A stretch of DNA of 64,000 nt from positions 1 to 64,000 of the forward strand of contig CALJGV010000025.1 of assembly GCA_938075305.1 (NCBI GenBank), read 5' to 3'. The DNA comes from an uncultured bacterium. GTDB lineage: Bacteria; Planctomycetota; UBA1135; GCA-002686595. The translations under genes and the position numbers were made by a program. The notes beneath the pieces were generated by a model. That model was not told the origin of the DNA, did not search any database, and saw nothing but the letters and a program-made list of their open reading frames with translations. Positions within the stretch are counted from its first letter, which is position 1, and every line of letters starts with the position of its first letter. Positions 18,325 through 27,091 of the stretch are shown piece after piece.

Positions 18325-19329
18325 TCAGATCCCGACCTCGATCAGGTCCTGGACATCGAGGAGTCCCACCGGGCGGCCCTCGGCATCGATGACGGGCGCG
18401 TTGTCGATGCGGTTCTCCCGCAGGAGCCGGTGGGCGTCCACGGCGAGGTCACCGGGCTCGAGGACCTTCGGCTCGCTGGCCATGAACTCATCGATCGGGC
18501 GCTCCAGGTGCGCAAATTCACCCCGCTCGAGCAGCCGGCGGAGGTCGCCGTCCGTGAAGATCCCGGCGAGGCGACCGGCCCCATCGACCACGAGGGAGGC
18601 GCCCGGGCGCCCCGGGGTCTTCGAGGTCTGGATGAGCGCGTCTGCGACGCTGGTCCCCGCGGTCACCAGGGGCAGGCTCTCGCCCTTGCGCATGACCTCG
18701 TCCACCCGGAGCAGGCTCCGGCCGAGGCTGCCCCCGGGGTGGAAGATCGCGTAGTCGCGGGGCCCGAAGTCCCGCTCCTCGAGGACGGCCATGGCCAGCG
18801 CATCGCCGAGGGCGAGCATCACCGTCGTGCTGGCGGTGGGCGCGAGCTGCATGGGGCAGGCCTCCTCCACCCGCCCGATCTCCAGCAGGCAGTCGGCGTA
18901 GCGTCCGAGGGTCGAGTCTCCGCGCCCGGTCAGGCCGATCAGCGGGACCCCCAGCTTGCGCACCGCCCCCATGACCATGTTCACCTCGGCGGTCTCCCCC
19001 GAGTTCGACATGGCGAGGACGACGTCTTCTTGCCGGACACGCCCCAGGTCCCCGTGGAGGGCCTCTGCGGGGTGGAGGAAGAAGGAGGGCGTGCCGGTGC
19101 TGGCCAGGGTGGCGGAGATCTTCTGGCCGATCAGGCCGGCCTTGCCCATGCCGGTGACGACCACCTGACCGCGACACCCCAGCACCATGGCCACGGCCGC
19201 TCCGAAGGCGTCGCCGGAGCCGCCGATGTCCCCGCCAAGGCGCTCTCCGAGCCTGGCGATGGCCTCGGCTTCCTGTCGGAGCACCTCGGCGCCGCGCGCC
19301 GAGGGCGCCCTCTGATCATCCTGCGTCAT
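18325..19329 (-). CDS. kdsD: KpsF/GutQ-family arabinose-5-phosphate isomerase
   Basis: The protein has 334 residues from the chosen ATG. It has an N-terminal SIS sugar-isomerase domain (VVVTGMGKAGLIGQKISATL and AMSNSGETAEV) and two C-terminal CBS domains (starting at VDEVMRKGESLPLV and IDEFMASEPKVLEPGD). The family converts ribulose-5-phosphate to arabinose-5-phosphate, the precursor of KDO in lipopolysaccharide. The downstream Lpt-like gene supports an LPS role. A Met 11 codons upstream is possible but the extra residues look non-conserved. Likely first gene of a two-gene operon. Confidence 0.92.
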   Translation of the reverse strand: MTQDDQRAPSARGAEVLRQEAEAIARLGERLGGDIGGSGDAFGAAVAMVLGCRGQVVVTGMGKAGLIGQKISATLASTGTPSFFLHPAEALHGDLGRVRQEDVVLAMSNSGETAEVNMVMGAVRKLGVPLIGLTGRGDSTLGRYADCLLEIGRVEEACPMQLAPTASTTVMLALGDALAMAVLEERDFGPRDYAIFHPGGSLGRSLLRVDEVMRKGESLPLVTAGTSVADALIQTSKTPGRPGASLVVDGAGRLAGIFTDGDLRRLLERGEFAHLERPIDEFMASEPKVLEPGDLAVDAHRLLRENRIDNAPVIDAEGRPVGLLDVQDLIEVGI

Positions 19330-19523
19330 GCGGCGTTCGGGCATGGAGCCCGGGCGCGGCATCCAAGGGGGAGGCCACTGGCGCCGATTCTACGGACGAG
19401 ACAAGACGCGGAACAAGAACAGGAGGAACCTCGTTCCGCGCTTCGTGTTGACTAGGGGGTCCAGACGTCGCAGCAGGGTGGAGGGGAGGCCGCCTCCTGC
19501 CCGATGATCACCGCGAGGAGCCC
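19330..19523. promoter_or_regulatory. Divergent intergenic region between kdsD and the cytochrome/DUF1553 gene
   Basis: This gap of 194 bases separates divergent genes and should hold both promoters. It contains a comparatively A/G-rich run (ACGAGACAAGACGCGGAACAAG) near 19400, but no clear promoter consensus was identified. Confidence 0.35.
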
Positions 19524-22337
19524 ATGCCCATGACCTTCACCCGAAGAGCTGATCGAAGCACCGCGCTCGGGGACGCCCTGCGCCTGAGCGTCGCGTTGCT
19601 CGTACTGTCCCCGGTGGGGCTCACGGCGACCGCCCCCCAGCAGGACCGGGGTCGCGCCCTCGAGCAGATGGTCCGACGCTTCGACAAGAACCTCGACGGG
19701 AAGATCGACCGGGACGAGTACCCGCGCACGCCCCGCAGCTTCCGGCGCCTGGACCGCAACGGCGACGGGTTCATCTCGCGCGAGGACCTGGAGGCCTCCG
19801 CCGGCTCCGAGCCCGCCGCCGAGGCCCCCGCGGCCGACCGACGCCCCCCCACCGAGGAGGAGGTCGAGTTCTTTGAGACCCGGGTCCGGCCCGTCCTCGC
19901 CGAGGCCTGCTACTCCTGCCACGCCGAGACCTCCCCGCGTATCCGCGCCCGCCTCAAGGTCGACTCCCTGGAGGCGCTGCTGAAGGGGGGGGTGTCCGGC
20001 CCGGCGCTGATCCCCGGCGATGTGGACGGCTCCGCCCTCATCGAGGCGGTCCGCTACGAGGACCTCACCTTCGCCATGCCCCCCAGCGGCAAGCTCGAGG
20101 AGGACCAGATCCGTGACCTGGAGCGCTGGGTCGCCATGGGGGCCCCCTGGCCCGAAGGTCCCGAGCCCTCGATGACCATGGTCTCCGTGCCCGACTCCGC
20201 CGGCGGCGAGCCCCTCGAGCGCGAGATCGACATGGAGGAGGCCCGCGAATTCTGGTCCTTCCGGCCCGTCATCCGGCCAGAAGCTCCCGAGCTGGAAGGG
20301 GACCGATGGTCTTGGACCGAGGTGGACCGCTTCCTTCGGGCCGCCATGGAGGAGGAGGGCGTGCGACCCGTCGGGGACGCTGACCGGCTCACATGGCTCC
20401 GACGCGTGACCTTCGACCTGACGGGGCTGGCCCCGACCCCCGAGGAACAGGAGGCCTTCGAGCGCGATCGGTCCCCCGACGCGCACGAGAAGGTGGTCGA
20501 CCGGCTCCTGGCGTCCACCGCCTACGGGGAGCGGTTCGGCCGCCACTGGCTGGACGTGGCCCGCTTCGCGGAGTCCAGCGGGATGGAGAGCAACGTCCTC
20601 TACCCCCACGCCTGGCGCTACCGCGACTTCGTCGTGGACGCCATGAACGGGGACATGCCCTTCAACGAGTTCCTGAAGAAGCAGCTCGCCGGGGACCTCC
20701 TCGGGGCGTCGGGCCCCGACGAGCGCGCCGAGAACCTGGTGGCCACGGGCTACCTCGCGATGGGCGCCAAGAGCCATAACAGCCGCGATCCCAGGGAGTT
20801 CAGCCTGAACCTCGTCGATGAGCAGATCGACGCCATGTCCCAGGGGATGCTCGGGCTCACGATCTCATGCGCCCGCTGCCACGACCACAAGTTCGACCCG
20901 ATCCCCATCGAGGACTACTACGCGCTCGCGGGCATCTTCCTGAGCACCGAGACCCACTTCGGCACCTACCCGGGGCCGGGCAACAACCACACCTCCGAAC
21001 TGCTCCCGCTCCCCGAGGGAGCGGACCTCCCCAACGGGCCCAGGCTGACCCCGGAGCTCCAGCGCACCCTCGAGCGGCTCGTGCAGCGGCTCGAGCCCGA
21101 ACCGGCGCCGCCCATGAGCGGCGACGGCCGCATGCGGCGCGGCCAGATGAGCGCCGACGAGCGCGCCGCCGCGCGCCGGGAGCGGCTCCAGAGCCAGCAG
21201 GTGGCGATGATCGAGGACCTGCTCAGCCGCTTCGATGAGAGGGGCCGCGCGCTCGACAGCAACCGGCTCACCATGGGCGCCGCCGATGGCACGACCCGGG
21301 ACATCGCGGTCCTGCGCCGGGGCGAGCTGAACCAGCCCGGTGAGGTCGTGGAGCGCGGCATCCCCGAGGTCTTCGACCACGCCATCGAGATCGGCGAGGG
21401 CAGCGGGCGCCTCGGGCTCGCCAGCTGGGTCGCCTCGGACGAGAACCCCCTCACGGCCCGGGTCTGGGTCAATCGAATCTGGCTCCACCTCTTCGGCAGC
21501 GGCATCGTCCGGACCCCCGACAACTTCGGGAGCGGCGGCCAGCGCCCCGACCACCCCGAGCTCCTGGACTGGCTCGCAGCGGAGCTCATGGACTCGGGCT
21601 GGTCGACGAAGTCACTCGTCCGCGAGCTCGCCCTCTCCCACGCGTACCGGTTGGACAGCGAGCACAACGCGTCGAACGACAGGGTCGACCCCGACGTGGT
21701 GACCCTCTGGCGCATGCCCGACCGGAGGCTCGAGGCCGAGGCGATCCGCGACGCCATCCTGCAGGCCGCGGGCACGCTGGACCGTGAGCGCCCGGTGGGG
21801 TCTCCGGTCGGCATGGTCGAGGGTGTCCTCCGGCGCGAGCAACTCGCCGACCTCCTGACCTCGGAGCGGCCGGTCCGCTCGGTGTACCTGCCGAACCTGC
21901 GGGGTGCCACGGTGGACGCCCTGGGGGTCTTCGACGCCCCGGACGCCGCCACCGTGGAGGGGGACCGGGACGAGACCAGCGTCGCGACCCAGGCCCTGTT
22001 CATGATGAACAACGAGGACGTTCTGCGGGCCTCCGACGCCATGGCCGCGCGGCTGCTCGCCACCGACGGCACCGAGCGAGAGCGGATCACCCGCGCGTAC
22101 CGGCTGGCGCTCGGCCGGGCCCCCTCCGGCTCGGAGGCCCAGGCCATCTCTCGCTTCCTGGACCGGTACGAGGAGCTGACCCCCGAGCCCGCGCCCAGGC
22201 GACAGAGCCGCCGTAGGGGCCGCCCGGCGGCCCGCGAAGCCTCCTCGGACCTCACGCCCCGGTCCCCGGAGCACGCCGCCTGGGCGGCCTTCTGCCAGTC
22301 CCTCTTCCAGACCGCCGAGTTCCGGACCCTGTACTGA
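19524..22337 (+). CDS. Planctomycete cytochrome c protein: EF-hand pair, PSCyt1, DUF1549 and DUF1553
   Basis: The protein has 937 residues. A signal-like hydrophobic segment (SVALLVLSPVGLTATAPQQ) is followed by two EF-hand loops (DKNLDGKIDRDEY and DRNGDGFISREDLE, about residues 52-90). The PSCyt1 region has a haem c motif CYSCH with LIPGDVDGSALIEAV and MPPSGKL. DUF1549 begins near FWSFRPV and includes a second CXXCH in ISCARCHDHKFDPI. DUF1553 covers the C-terminal third (NPLTARVWVNRIWLHLFGSG, then RMPDRRLEAEAIRD). Such proteins are typical of Planctomycetota and are nearly always paired with a DUF1501 protein, as here; their biochemical role is unproven, though redox-linked polysaccharide use has been suggested. 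The EF-hand prefix is an addition to the core. Confidence 0.95.
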   Translation: MPMTFTRRADRSTALGDALRLSVALLVLSPVGLTATAPQQDRGRALEQMVRRFDKNLDGKIDRDEYPRTPRSFRRLDRNGDGFISREDLEASAGSEPAAEAPAADRRPPTEEEVEFFETRVRPVLAEACYSCHAETSPRIRARLKVDSLEALLKGGVSGPALIPGDVDGSALIEAVRYEDLTFAMPPSGKLEEDQIRDLERWVAMGAPWPEGPEPSMTMVSVPDSAGGEPLEREIDMEEAREFWSFRPVIRPEAPELEGDRWSWTEVDRFLRAAMEEEGVRPVGDADRLTWLRRVTFDLTGLAPTPEEQEAFERDRSPDAHEKVVDRLLASTAYGERFGRHWLDVARFAESSGMESNVLYPHAWRYRDFVVDAMNGDMPFNEFLKKQLAGDLLGASGPDERAENLVATGYLAMGAKSHNSRDPREFSLNLVDEQIDAMSQGMLGLTISCARCHDHKFDPIPIEDYYALAGIFLSTETHFGTYPGPGNNHTSELLPLPEGADLPNGPRLTPELQRTLERLVQRLEPEPAPPMSGDGRMRRGQMSADERAAARRERLQSQQVAMIEDLLSRFDERGRALDSNRLTMGAADGTTRDIAVLRRGELNQPGEVVERGIPEVFDHAIEIGEGSGRLGLASWVASDENPLTARVWVNRIWLHLFGSGIVRTPDNFGSGGQRPDHPELLDWLAAELMDSGWSTKSLVRELALSHAYRLDSEHNASNDRVDPDVVTLWRMPDRRLEAEAIRDAILQAAGTLDRERPVGSPVGMVEGVLRREQLADLLTSERPVRSVYLPNLRGATVDALGVFDAPDAATVEGDRDETSVATQALFMMNNEDVLRASDAMAARLLATDGTERERITRAYRLALGRAPSGSEAQAISRFLDRYEELTPEPAPRRQSRRRGRPAAREASSDLTPRSPEHAAWAAFCQSLFQTAEFRTLY

Positions 22338-22390
22338 TCACGGCCCGGCCAGGGCTGACCAGGCAGCACATCTCGCACCAGGACCCTCAC

Positions 22391-23758
22391 ATGAACCCGT
22401 TCTCCAACCCGAGCCGGCGCGACGCGCTACGGATGATGTCCTCCGGCTTCGGCATGCTCGCCCTGAACGGCATCGCCGCCTCCCAGGTCAGCCAGCAGAC
22501 CTCGGCCGCCCTACCCGGGCGGGCGAAGCGGGTCATCTTCCTTTGCATGACCGGCGCCCCGTCCCACGTGGACACGTTCGACCACAAGCCCATGCTCACC
22601 AAGCGGGATGGCGCCAGCCTCTCGGGCTTCCGTCGCGGCGCCAAGCTGATGGGCTCGCCCTGGGCGTTCAACCCCGGAGGGAAGAGCGGCCTGATGATCT
22701 CGGAGCTCCTGCCGGAGATCGGCAAGCAGGCCGACCACCTGTGCCTCCTGCGTGGGATGCACACCGACGTCCCCGCCCACGCCCAGGCCACCACCAAGCT
22801 CCACACCGGGAGCTTCCAGTTCGTGCGGCCCTCCATGGGCGCGTGGACCCTGTACGGACTCGGGACCGAGAACGAGAACCTCCCTGGCTTCGTGACGCTG
22901 AATCCCCCCCGGAGCCAGGGGGGCGCACAGAACTACGGGAGCTCATTCCTGCCTGCCACCTTCCAGGGCGTGCCCATCAAGGTCGGCGGCGGCCAGCGCG
23001 GCCGGCAGGCCGAGGATCCCGTGGCGGACATCCGCAACCCCCGCCAGTCCGATAAGCAGCAGCGCGCCCAGCTGGACCTGCTGCGCAAGCTGAACGAGAC
23101 CAACGCGCGGCGACGCAAGGGGAGCGACGACATCGACGCGGTGATCCAGTCCTATGAGCTCGCCTTCCGCATGCAGAGCGAGCTGCCCGAGCTCCTGGAC
23201 ATCTCGAAGGAGAAGAAGAAGACCCTCGAGGCCTACGGGATCGGGGAGGCTGAGACCGACGCTTTCGGACGCCAGTGCCTCACCGCCCGCCACCTCGCGG
23301 AGGCCGGCGTGCGCTTCATCGAGGTCGGAATGGGGGGCTGGGACCACCACCGCAACCTGCGGGAGGACCTGCCCGCCAAGTGCCGCGAGATCGACAAGCC
23401 GATCGCCGCCCTGCTCGCCGACCTCGACCGCTCCGGGATGCTGGAGGAGACACTCGTGGTCTGGAGCGGTGAGTTCGGACGGACCCCCTTCGCCCAGAAC
23501 GGGGACGGCCGTGACCACAACAACCGCGGCTTCACCTCCTGGATGGCCGGCGGCGGCGTGAAGGGCGGCTTCTCGTACGGCGCCACCGACGAGAACGGGA
23601 TCGAGGCGGTGGAGGGGCGCGTGTCGATCCACGACTGGCACGCCACGATCCTGCACATCATGGGCCTCGACCACGAGGCGCTCACCTACCCCTACGCGGG
23701 GCGAGACTTCCGCCTGACCGACGTGCACGGCGAGGTCGCGAGGGACATCCTCGCCTGA
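22391..23758 (+). CDS. DUF1501 domain protein, Tat-exported
   Basis: The protein has 455 residues. The N-terminus has a twin-arginine signal (SRRDALRMMSSGFGMLAL), so it is exported folded. The body has the DUF1501 pattern, a relative of the alkaline phosphatase/sulfatase fold: FLCMTGAPSHVDTFDHKP early, then GMHTDVPAHAQATTKLHTG, WSGEFGRTPFAQNGDGRDHN and a final HIMGLDH. The His/Asp residues in these motifs could bind metals. It lies 53 bases after the cytochrome/DUF1553 gene and is almost certainly in its operon. No substrate has been assigned to the family with certainty. Confidence 0.95.
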   Translation: MNPFSNPSRRDALRMMSSGFGMLALNGIAASQVSQQTSAALPGRAKRVIFLCMTGAPSHVDTFDHKPMLTKRDGASLSGFRRGAKLMGSPWAFNPGGKSGLMISELLPEIGKQADHLCLLRGMHTDVPAHAQATTKLHTGSFQFVRPSMGAWTLYGLGTENENLPGFVTLNPPRSQGGAQNYGSSFLPATFQGVPIKVGGGQRGRQAEDPVADIRNPRQSDKQQRAQLDLLRKLNETNARRRKGSDDIDAVIQSYELAFRMQSELPELLDISKEKKKTLEAYGIGEAETDAFGRQCLTARHLAEAGVRFIEVGMGGWDHHRNLREDLPAKCREIDKPIAALLADLDRSGMLEETLVVWSGEFGRTPFAQNGDGRDHNNRGFTSWMAGGGVKGGFSYGATDENGIEAVEGRVSIHDWHATILHIMGLDHEALTYPYAGRDFRLTDVHGEVARDILA

Positions 23759-23778
23759 CCCCGCCGGCGGCTCCCCTC

Positions 23779-23790
23779 CCCGGCGCCGGG
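23779..23790. terminator. Palindrome between convergent genes
   Basis: A perfect 12-base palindrome (CCCGGCGCCGGG) fills the 33-base gap between the DUF1501 gene and the convergent oxidoreductase gene. It may act as a terminator in both directions; no T-run. Confidence 0.35.
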
Positions 23791-23791
23791 T

Positions 23792-25282
23792 TCAGCCCTT
23801 CCCGGGGACGGCGAAGCCCTCACGGTAAGTACCGCGCATGAGCTTGGTGGCCTCGTCGTCGCCCACGTAGCGCTCCTCCTCCCGGTCCACGGCGAGGACG
23901 CGCCCAAAGGTCGGGCGGTGCTCATTCAGGTCCACGCCGTTGGCCTCGAGGTGCGCCCGGAAGCGCTGGGCCGCGTCCTGGGCCTCGGGGTCACCCCCAA
24001 GGGTGCGCTCGATGGAGCCCATGGAGTCCTCGCACCCGAGCATGTAGGAGTCGTTGGCGAGGTGGCAGTACGCGGCCGAGATGTGCCCCTCGTTCACGTC
24101 GGCGTTGAGCACCTCCGGGTCGCGCTTGCGGACCGCGTCGATGAAGTTCGCGAAGTGGTCACCGCCACCATCCCAGCGGCGGATCTCCTCGCCCTTGCGG
24201 TCGTAGGCGATAGCGCGGCCGTAGTTGGAGCTGATGGCGAGGCGGCCGTCCTCCGCGTGGAGCAGGGAGCCAATGGTGAGGCCGAACTCACGGTCCATGC
24301 TGCCGCCCCACTTGCCGTTGGTCCGGGCCTCGAGGTCCCTGGGGAGCCCGCGGACCTCGAAGATCATCGGCGCCGGCTCGAGGTCGTAGAAGGCGAACAT
24401 GGTGTTCGGGGTGGTGCCGTCGTCCTCGTAGCCGAAGCGCCCCCCCACGGCGACCGTCCGGCGCGGGAGCTTGCTCACCCCGAGCATGCGCCGGCACAGA
24501 TCCACCTGGTGCACGCCCTGGTTGCCGAAGTCCCCGTTGCCGAAGGGGAACTGCCAGTGCCAGTCGTAGTGGTACTGCTGCCGCTCGACCGGCCCGGCCT
24601 CCCGGGGCCCCGACCACAGGTCATGGTTGACTCCTTCGGGCGGCGCTTTGGGGCCGTCGATCAGGCCGATGCTCTTGCGGGGCTTGTAGCAGAGCCCCTG
24701 GGCGTAGCGAGGCGCGCCGATCCCGCCGGCGTCGAGCCAGGCGATGGACTCCTGCACGGCCCGGTGGGAGCGGCTCTGCATGCCGGACTGCACGATGCGT
24801 CCGGTGCGCTCGGCCACCTCCACCATGCGCCGGCCCTCCCAGATGTTGTGGCTCACCGGCTTCTCCACGTACACGTCCTTGCCCGCCTCGCAGGCCCAGA
24901 TGGTGTGCAGCGCGTGGAGGTGGTTCGGGGTCGCGAGGGACACCGCGTCAACGTCGTCCCGGGCGAGCATGTCCCGGACGTCCTCGAAGACAGCCACCTT
25001 GCGGTCCGCCTTGCTGACCCCCGGCTCCAGCTCCGACGCGCGGCGCTCCAGGACCCCCGCATCCACGTCGCAGAGCGCCACGACCTCGACGCCGTCGAGC
25101 CTGGCGAAGCCCTGGATATGGTTGCCGCCGCGGCCGCGAAGGCCAACGACCCCGACGCGGATGACCCCCTCCTGGGAGCGGCTGCCGAGGGCGAGGGCCG
25201 GGGCCGCGAGGAGGCTGGCGGCGGCGGCCGTGGTCCCGCGGAGGACATCGCGGCGGAGGACTTGCTTGTTGGAGGGGTTCAT
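23792..25282 (-). CDS. Gfo/Idh/MocA-family oxidoreductase, Tat-exported
   Basis: The protein has 496 residues. It begins with a Tat signal (LRRDVLRGTTAAAASLLAAP). The Rossmann domain has VGVVGLRGRGGNH, an acidic strand end ALCDVDA, and the family motif YVEKPVSHN with the conserved EKP Lys. The C-terminal alpha/beta domain has HYDWHWQFPFGNGDFGNQG and VHQVDLCRRMLGV, typical of planctomycete exported members. These enzymes use NAD(P) bound within the protein to oxidise or reduce sugars and glycosides. The alpha-L-fucosidase gene lies 33 bases upstream on the same strand, suggesting a joint role in sugar breakdown outside the cytoplasm; substrate unknown. Confidence 0.92.
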   Translation of the reverse strand: MNPSNKQVLRRDVLRGTTAAAASLLAAPALALGSRSQEGVIRVGVVGLRGRGGNHIQGFARLDGVEVVALCDVDAGVLERRASELEPGVSKADRKVAVFEDVRDMLARDDVDAVSLATPNHLHALHTIWACEAGKDVYVEKPVSHNIWEGRRMVEVAERTGRIVQSGMQSRSHRAVQESIAWLDAGGIGAPRYAQGLCYKPRKSIGLIDGPKAPPEGVNHDLWSGPREAGPVERQQYHYDWHWQFPFGNGDFGNQGVHQVDLCRRMLGVSKLPRRTVAVGGRFGYEDDGTTPNTMFAFYDLEPAPMIFEVRGLPRDLEARTNGKWGGSMDREFGLTIGSLLHAEDGRLAISSNYGRAIAYDRKGEEIRRWDGGGDHFANFIDAVRKRDPEVLNADVNEGHISAAYCHLANDSYMLGCEDSMGSIERTLGGDPEAQDAAQRFRAHLEANGVDLNEHRPTFGRVLAVDREEERYVGDDEATKLMRGTYREGFAVPGKG

Positions 25283-25314
25283 GGGAATCGGCGGGTAGCG
25301 GGGGTGCGAGAGGT

Positions 25315-26916
25315 TCAGTCCAGCGGCTCGATGGAGCCCTCGAATTCAATGGCGATCACGCTGACGGCGGGGTCGGGGGCGGCTCCTGTGAGCCGGAGCT
25401 CGATACCTTCCCCGGTCTGCGTGACCTGAATGGGGTCCGACGGGCGAGCGAGCAGCGCAGCTGACGTCGGCCGCATGCGGGCGCCGCTCAGGCTCAGGGT
25501 CCCGCCCTCGGGCCAGCGGTAGACGTGGAGGTAGAGCCGGCCGCGGCCCTCGTCCCAGGTGGTGCGCCCGAACGGCTGCGCCCCGAAGGGGCTCTTCGAG
25601 CAGCCGTAGATGGCCTCGCCGTTCACCTTCAGCCAGCGCCCCATGGCCTCGAGGCGCTCCACCTCGAAGTCGGCCAGGGTGCCGTCCGCCTTGGGGCCGA
25701 GGTTGAACTCGATGTTCCCGTTGTCCGAGACCACGTCGACCACCATCTGCACGGTCTCCACCAGCGACAAAATATTGCCCTCGTGCTCGTTGCGGTTGAA
25801 TCCGTAGCTGTTGCCGAAGCCGCGCCACATGGCCCAGGGCTTGGTGCGGTCGATGTCCGCGTGGTACTCGACGTGATAGAAGTCGCCGTACACACCACGG
25901 GTATCGGAGACCCCCTCCCTCGCCTGCCCGAAGCGGTCGTTGACCGCCACCTGCTGGCCGCGTTCGGCCGCCTGGTTGTAGTAGTAGGCGATGATCTGAC
26001 GGCCGCGCCAGTGGGGGTAGCCGTGCTCCCACTCCCCGTCGAAGCACAGGCTGTCAGGGTGGTAGCGGTCGATGAGCTCCTTGATCTGAGGGATCATGAA
26101 GTCGTCCACGTACTCGGACGGGTTCCCGTCGAGGTCGCGGTCCTCGAGGGGCTGGAACCCCTGGTAGATCGCGTGCTCGGGCCTGCCGGTGTAGGCGGGG
26201 TTGAACCACTCGTAGAAGGAGTAGTAGAGCCCCACACGGATCCCACGCTTGCGGGCCGCCGCCACGAGCTCACCGTAGAGGTCGCGCTTCGGGCCGCAGT
26301 CCACGGCGTCCCGGCCGGTGTACGCGCTGTCGAAGAGGCAGAAGCCGTCGTGGTGCTTCGCGGTGATGAAGAAGTACTTCGCCCCCGCGCGCGCGAAGAG
26401 CTCCATCCAAGCGTCGGCGTCGAAGTCCTCGGCGAAGAACCCCTCCACCTCGCCGGTCACCCGGTTCGGGGTGCCGTCGATGAACGCGTCGTAGGGCACG
26501 CCGCCGTAGGTGGAGGCGTGGTACTCCTGGACGGCCTTGTTGGACTGCATCCACTGCCAGTACCACTCCGCGTAAGCCACCCCGTACGGGGTGTCCTTGC
26601 GGGGTGTCCAGCCGGGCACCGCGTAGGGACCCCAGTGGGCGCTGATCCCGACCTTCGAGTCCTCGAACCAGCGGGGCAGCGGGTGGGTGACGAGGGAGGC
26701 CCAGGACGGCGCGAAGGGACCCTGCTGGATGGTCGGGGCCAGCATCGGGTGGAGCCGCTCGATGTCAGGGTCCTCGGTGGGAACGCCTGCCGGAGGAGGA
26801 TCGTCCTCGCCCTGGGTCGCAGCACCAACCTCGCCCATCGCCAGGGCGCCGGAGAGGCCGAGGAGGAGGACCATCGCAGCCGATCGTCGGGCGGAGCTGG
26901 GGGCGTGAGGCTTCAT
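25315..26916 (-). CDS. Alpha-L-fucosidase, glycoside hydrolase family 29
   Basis: The protein has 533 residues from the ATG at 26916. A signal peptide (SAAMVLLLGLSGALAMGEVG) predicts export. The catalytic barrel has WFEDSKVGISAHWGPYAVPG, the metal-free GH29 pattern AKYFFITAKHHDGFCLFDS, and SLCFDGEWEHGYPHW with the expected nucleophile Asp of the family. A C-terminal beta domain begins near residue 440. The enzyme would release L-fucose from glycans by a retaining mechanism. It precedes the Gfo/Idh/MocA gene in an apparent two-gene operon. A GTG 11 codons upstream (26949) is an alternative start but would place residues before the signal peptide. Confidence 0.93.
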   Translation of the reverse strand: MKPHAPSSARRSAAMVLLLGLSGALAMGEVGAATQGEDDPPPAGVPTEDPDIERLHPMLAPTIQQGPFAPSWASLVTHPLPRWFEDSKVGISAHWGPYAVPGWTPRKDTPYGVAYAEWYWQWMQSNKAVQEYHASTYGGVPYDAFIDGTPNRVTGEVEGFFAEDFDADAWMELFARAGAKYFFITAKHHDGFCLFDSAYTGRDAVDCGPKRDLYGELVAAARKRGIRVGLYYSFYEWFNPAYTGRPEHAIYQGFQPLEDRDLDGNPSEYVDDFMIPQIKELIDRYHPDSLCFDGEWEHGYPHWRGRQIIAYYYNQAAERGQQVAVNDRFGQAREGVSDTRGVYGDFYHVEYHADIDRTKPWAMWRGFGNSYGFNRNEHEGNILSLVETVQMVVDVVSDNGNIEFNLGPKADGTLADFEVERLEAMGRWLKVNGEAIYGCSKSPFGAQPFGRTTWDEGRGRLYLHVYRWPEGGTLSLSGARMRPTSAALLARPSDPIQVTQTGEGIELRLTGAAPDPAVSVIAIEFEGSIEPLD

Positions 26917-27091
26917 GGCAGTCGTGGGTTGGGCTGGGTTGGACACCACCCTACCCCGAGCGCGCGGGGCTCTCAGGCTCGGAGCCGCGACTCGCCTCGA
27001 ATGCCAAGCACGGACTCACCGCCGCCGCGGCGGTGGACCCCTGGGCTGCTATCCTCTCCCCCCCGGGGCGCCACCGAGCGACCCATCGCCC
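26917..27091. promoter_or_regulatory. Divergent intergenic region between fucosidase and glycosyltransferase genes
   Basis: This gap of 175 bases separates divergent genes. A GGTTGGGCTGGGTTGG repeat-like stretch lies near 26925-26942. No confident promoter elements were found. Confidence 0.3.

Noticed and set aside
15405..18392. Long plus-strand frame (about 995 codons) opposite the Lpt-like gene
   Set aside because: Product is low-complexity His/Arg/Glu/Gly sequence with no motif, and the minus strand has a coherent envelope-type protein.
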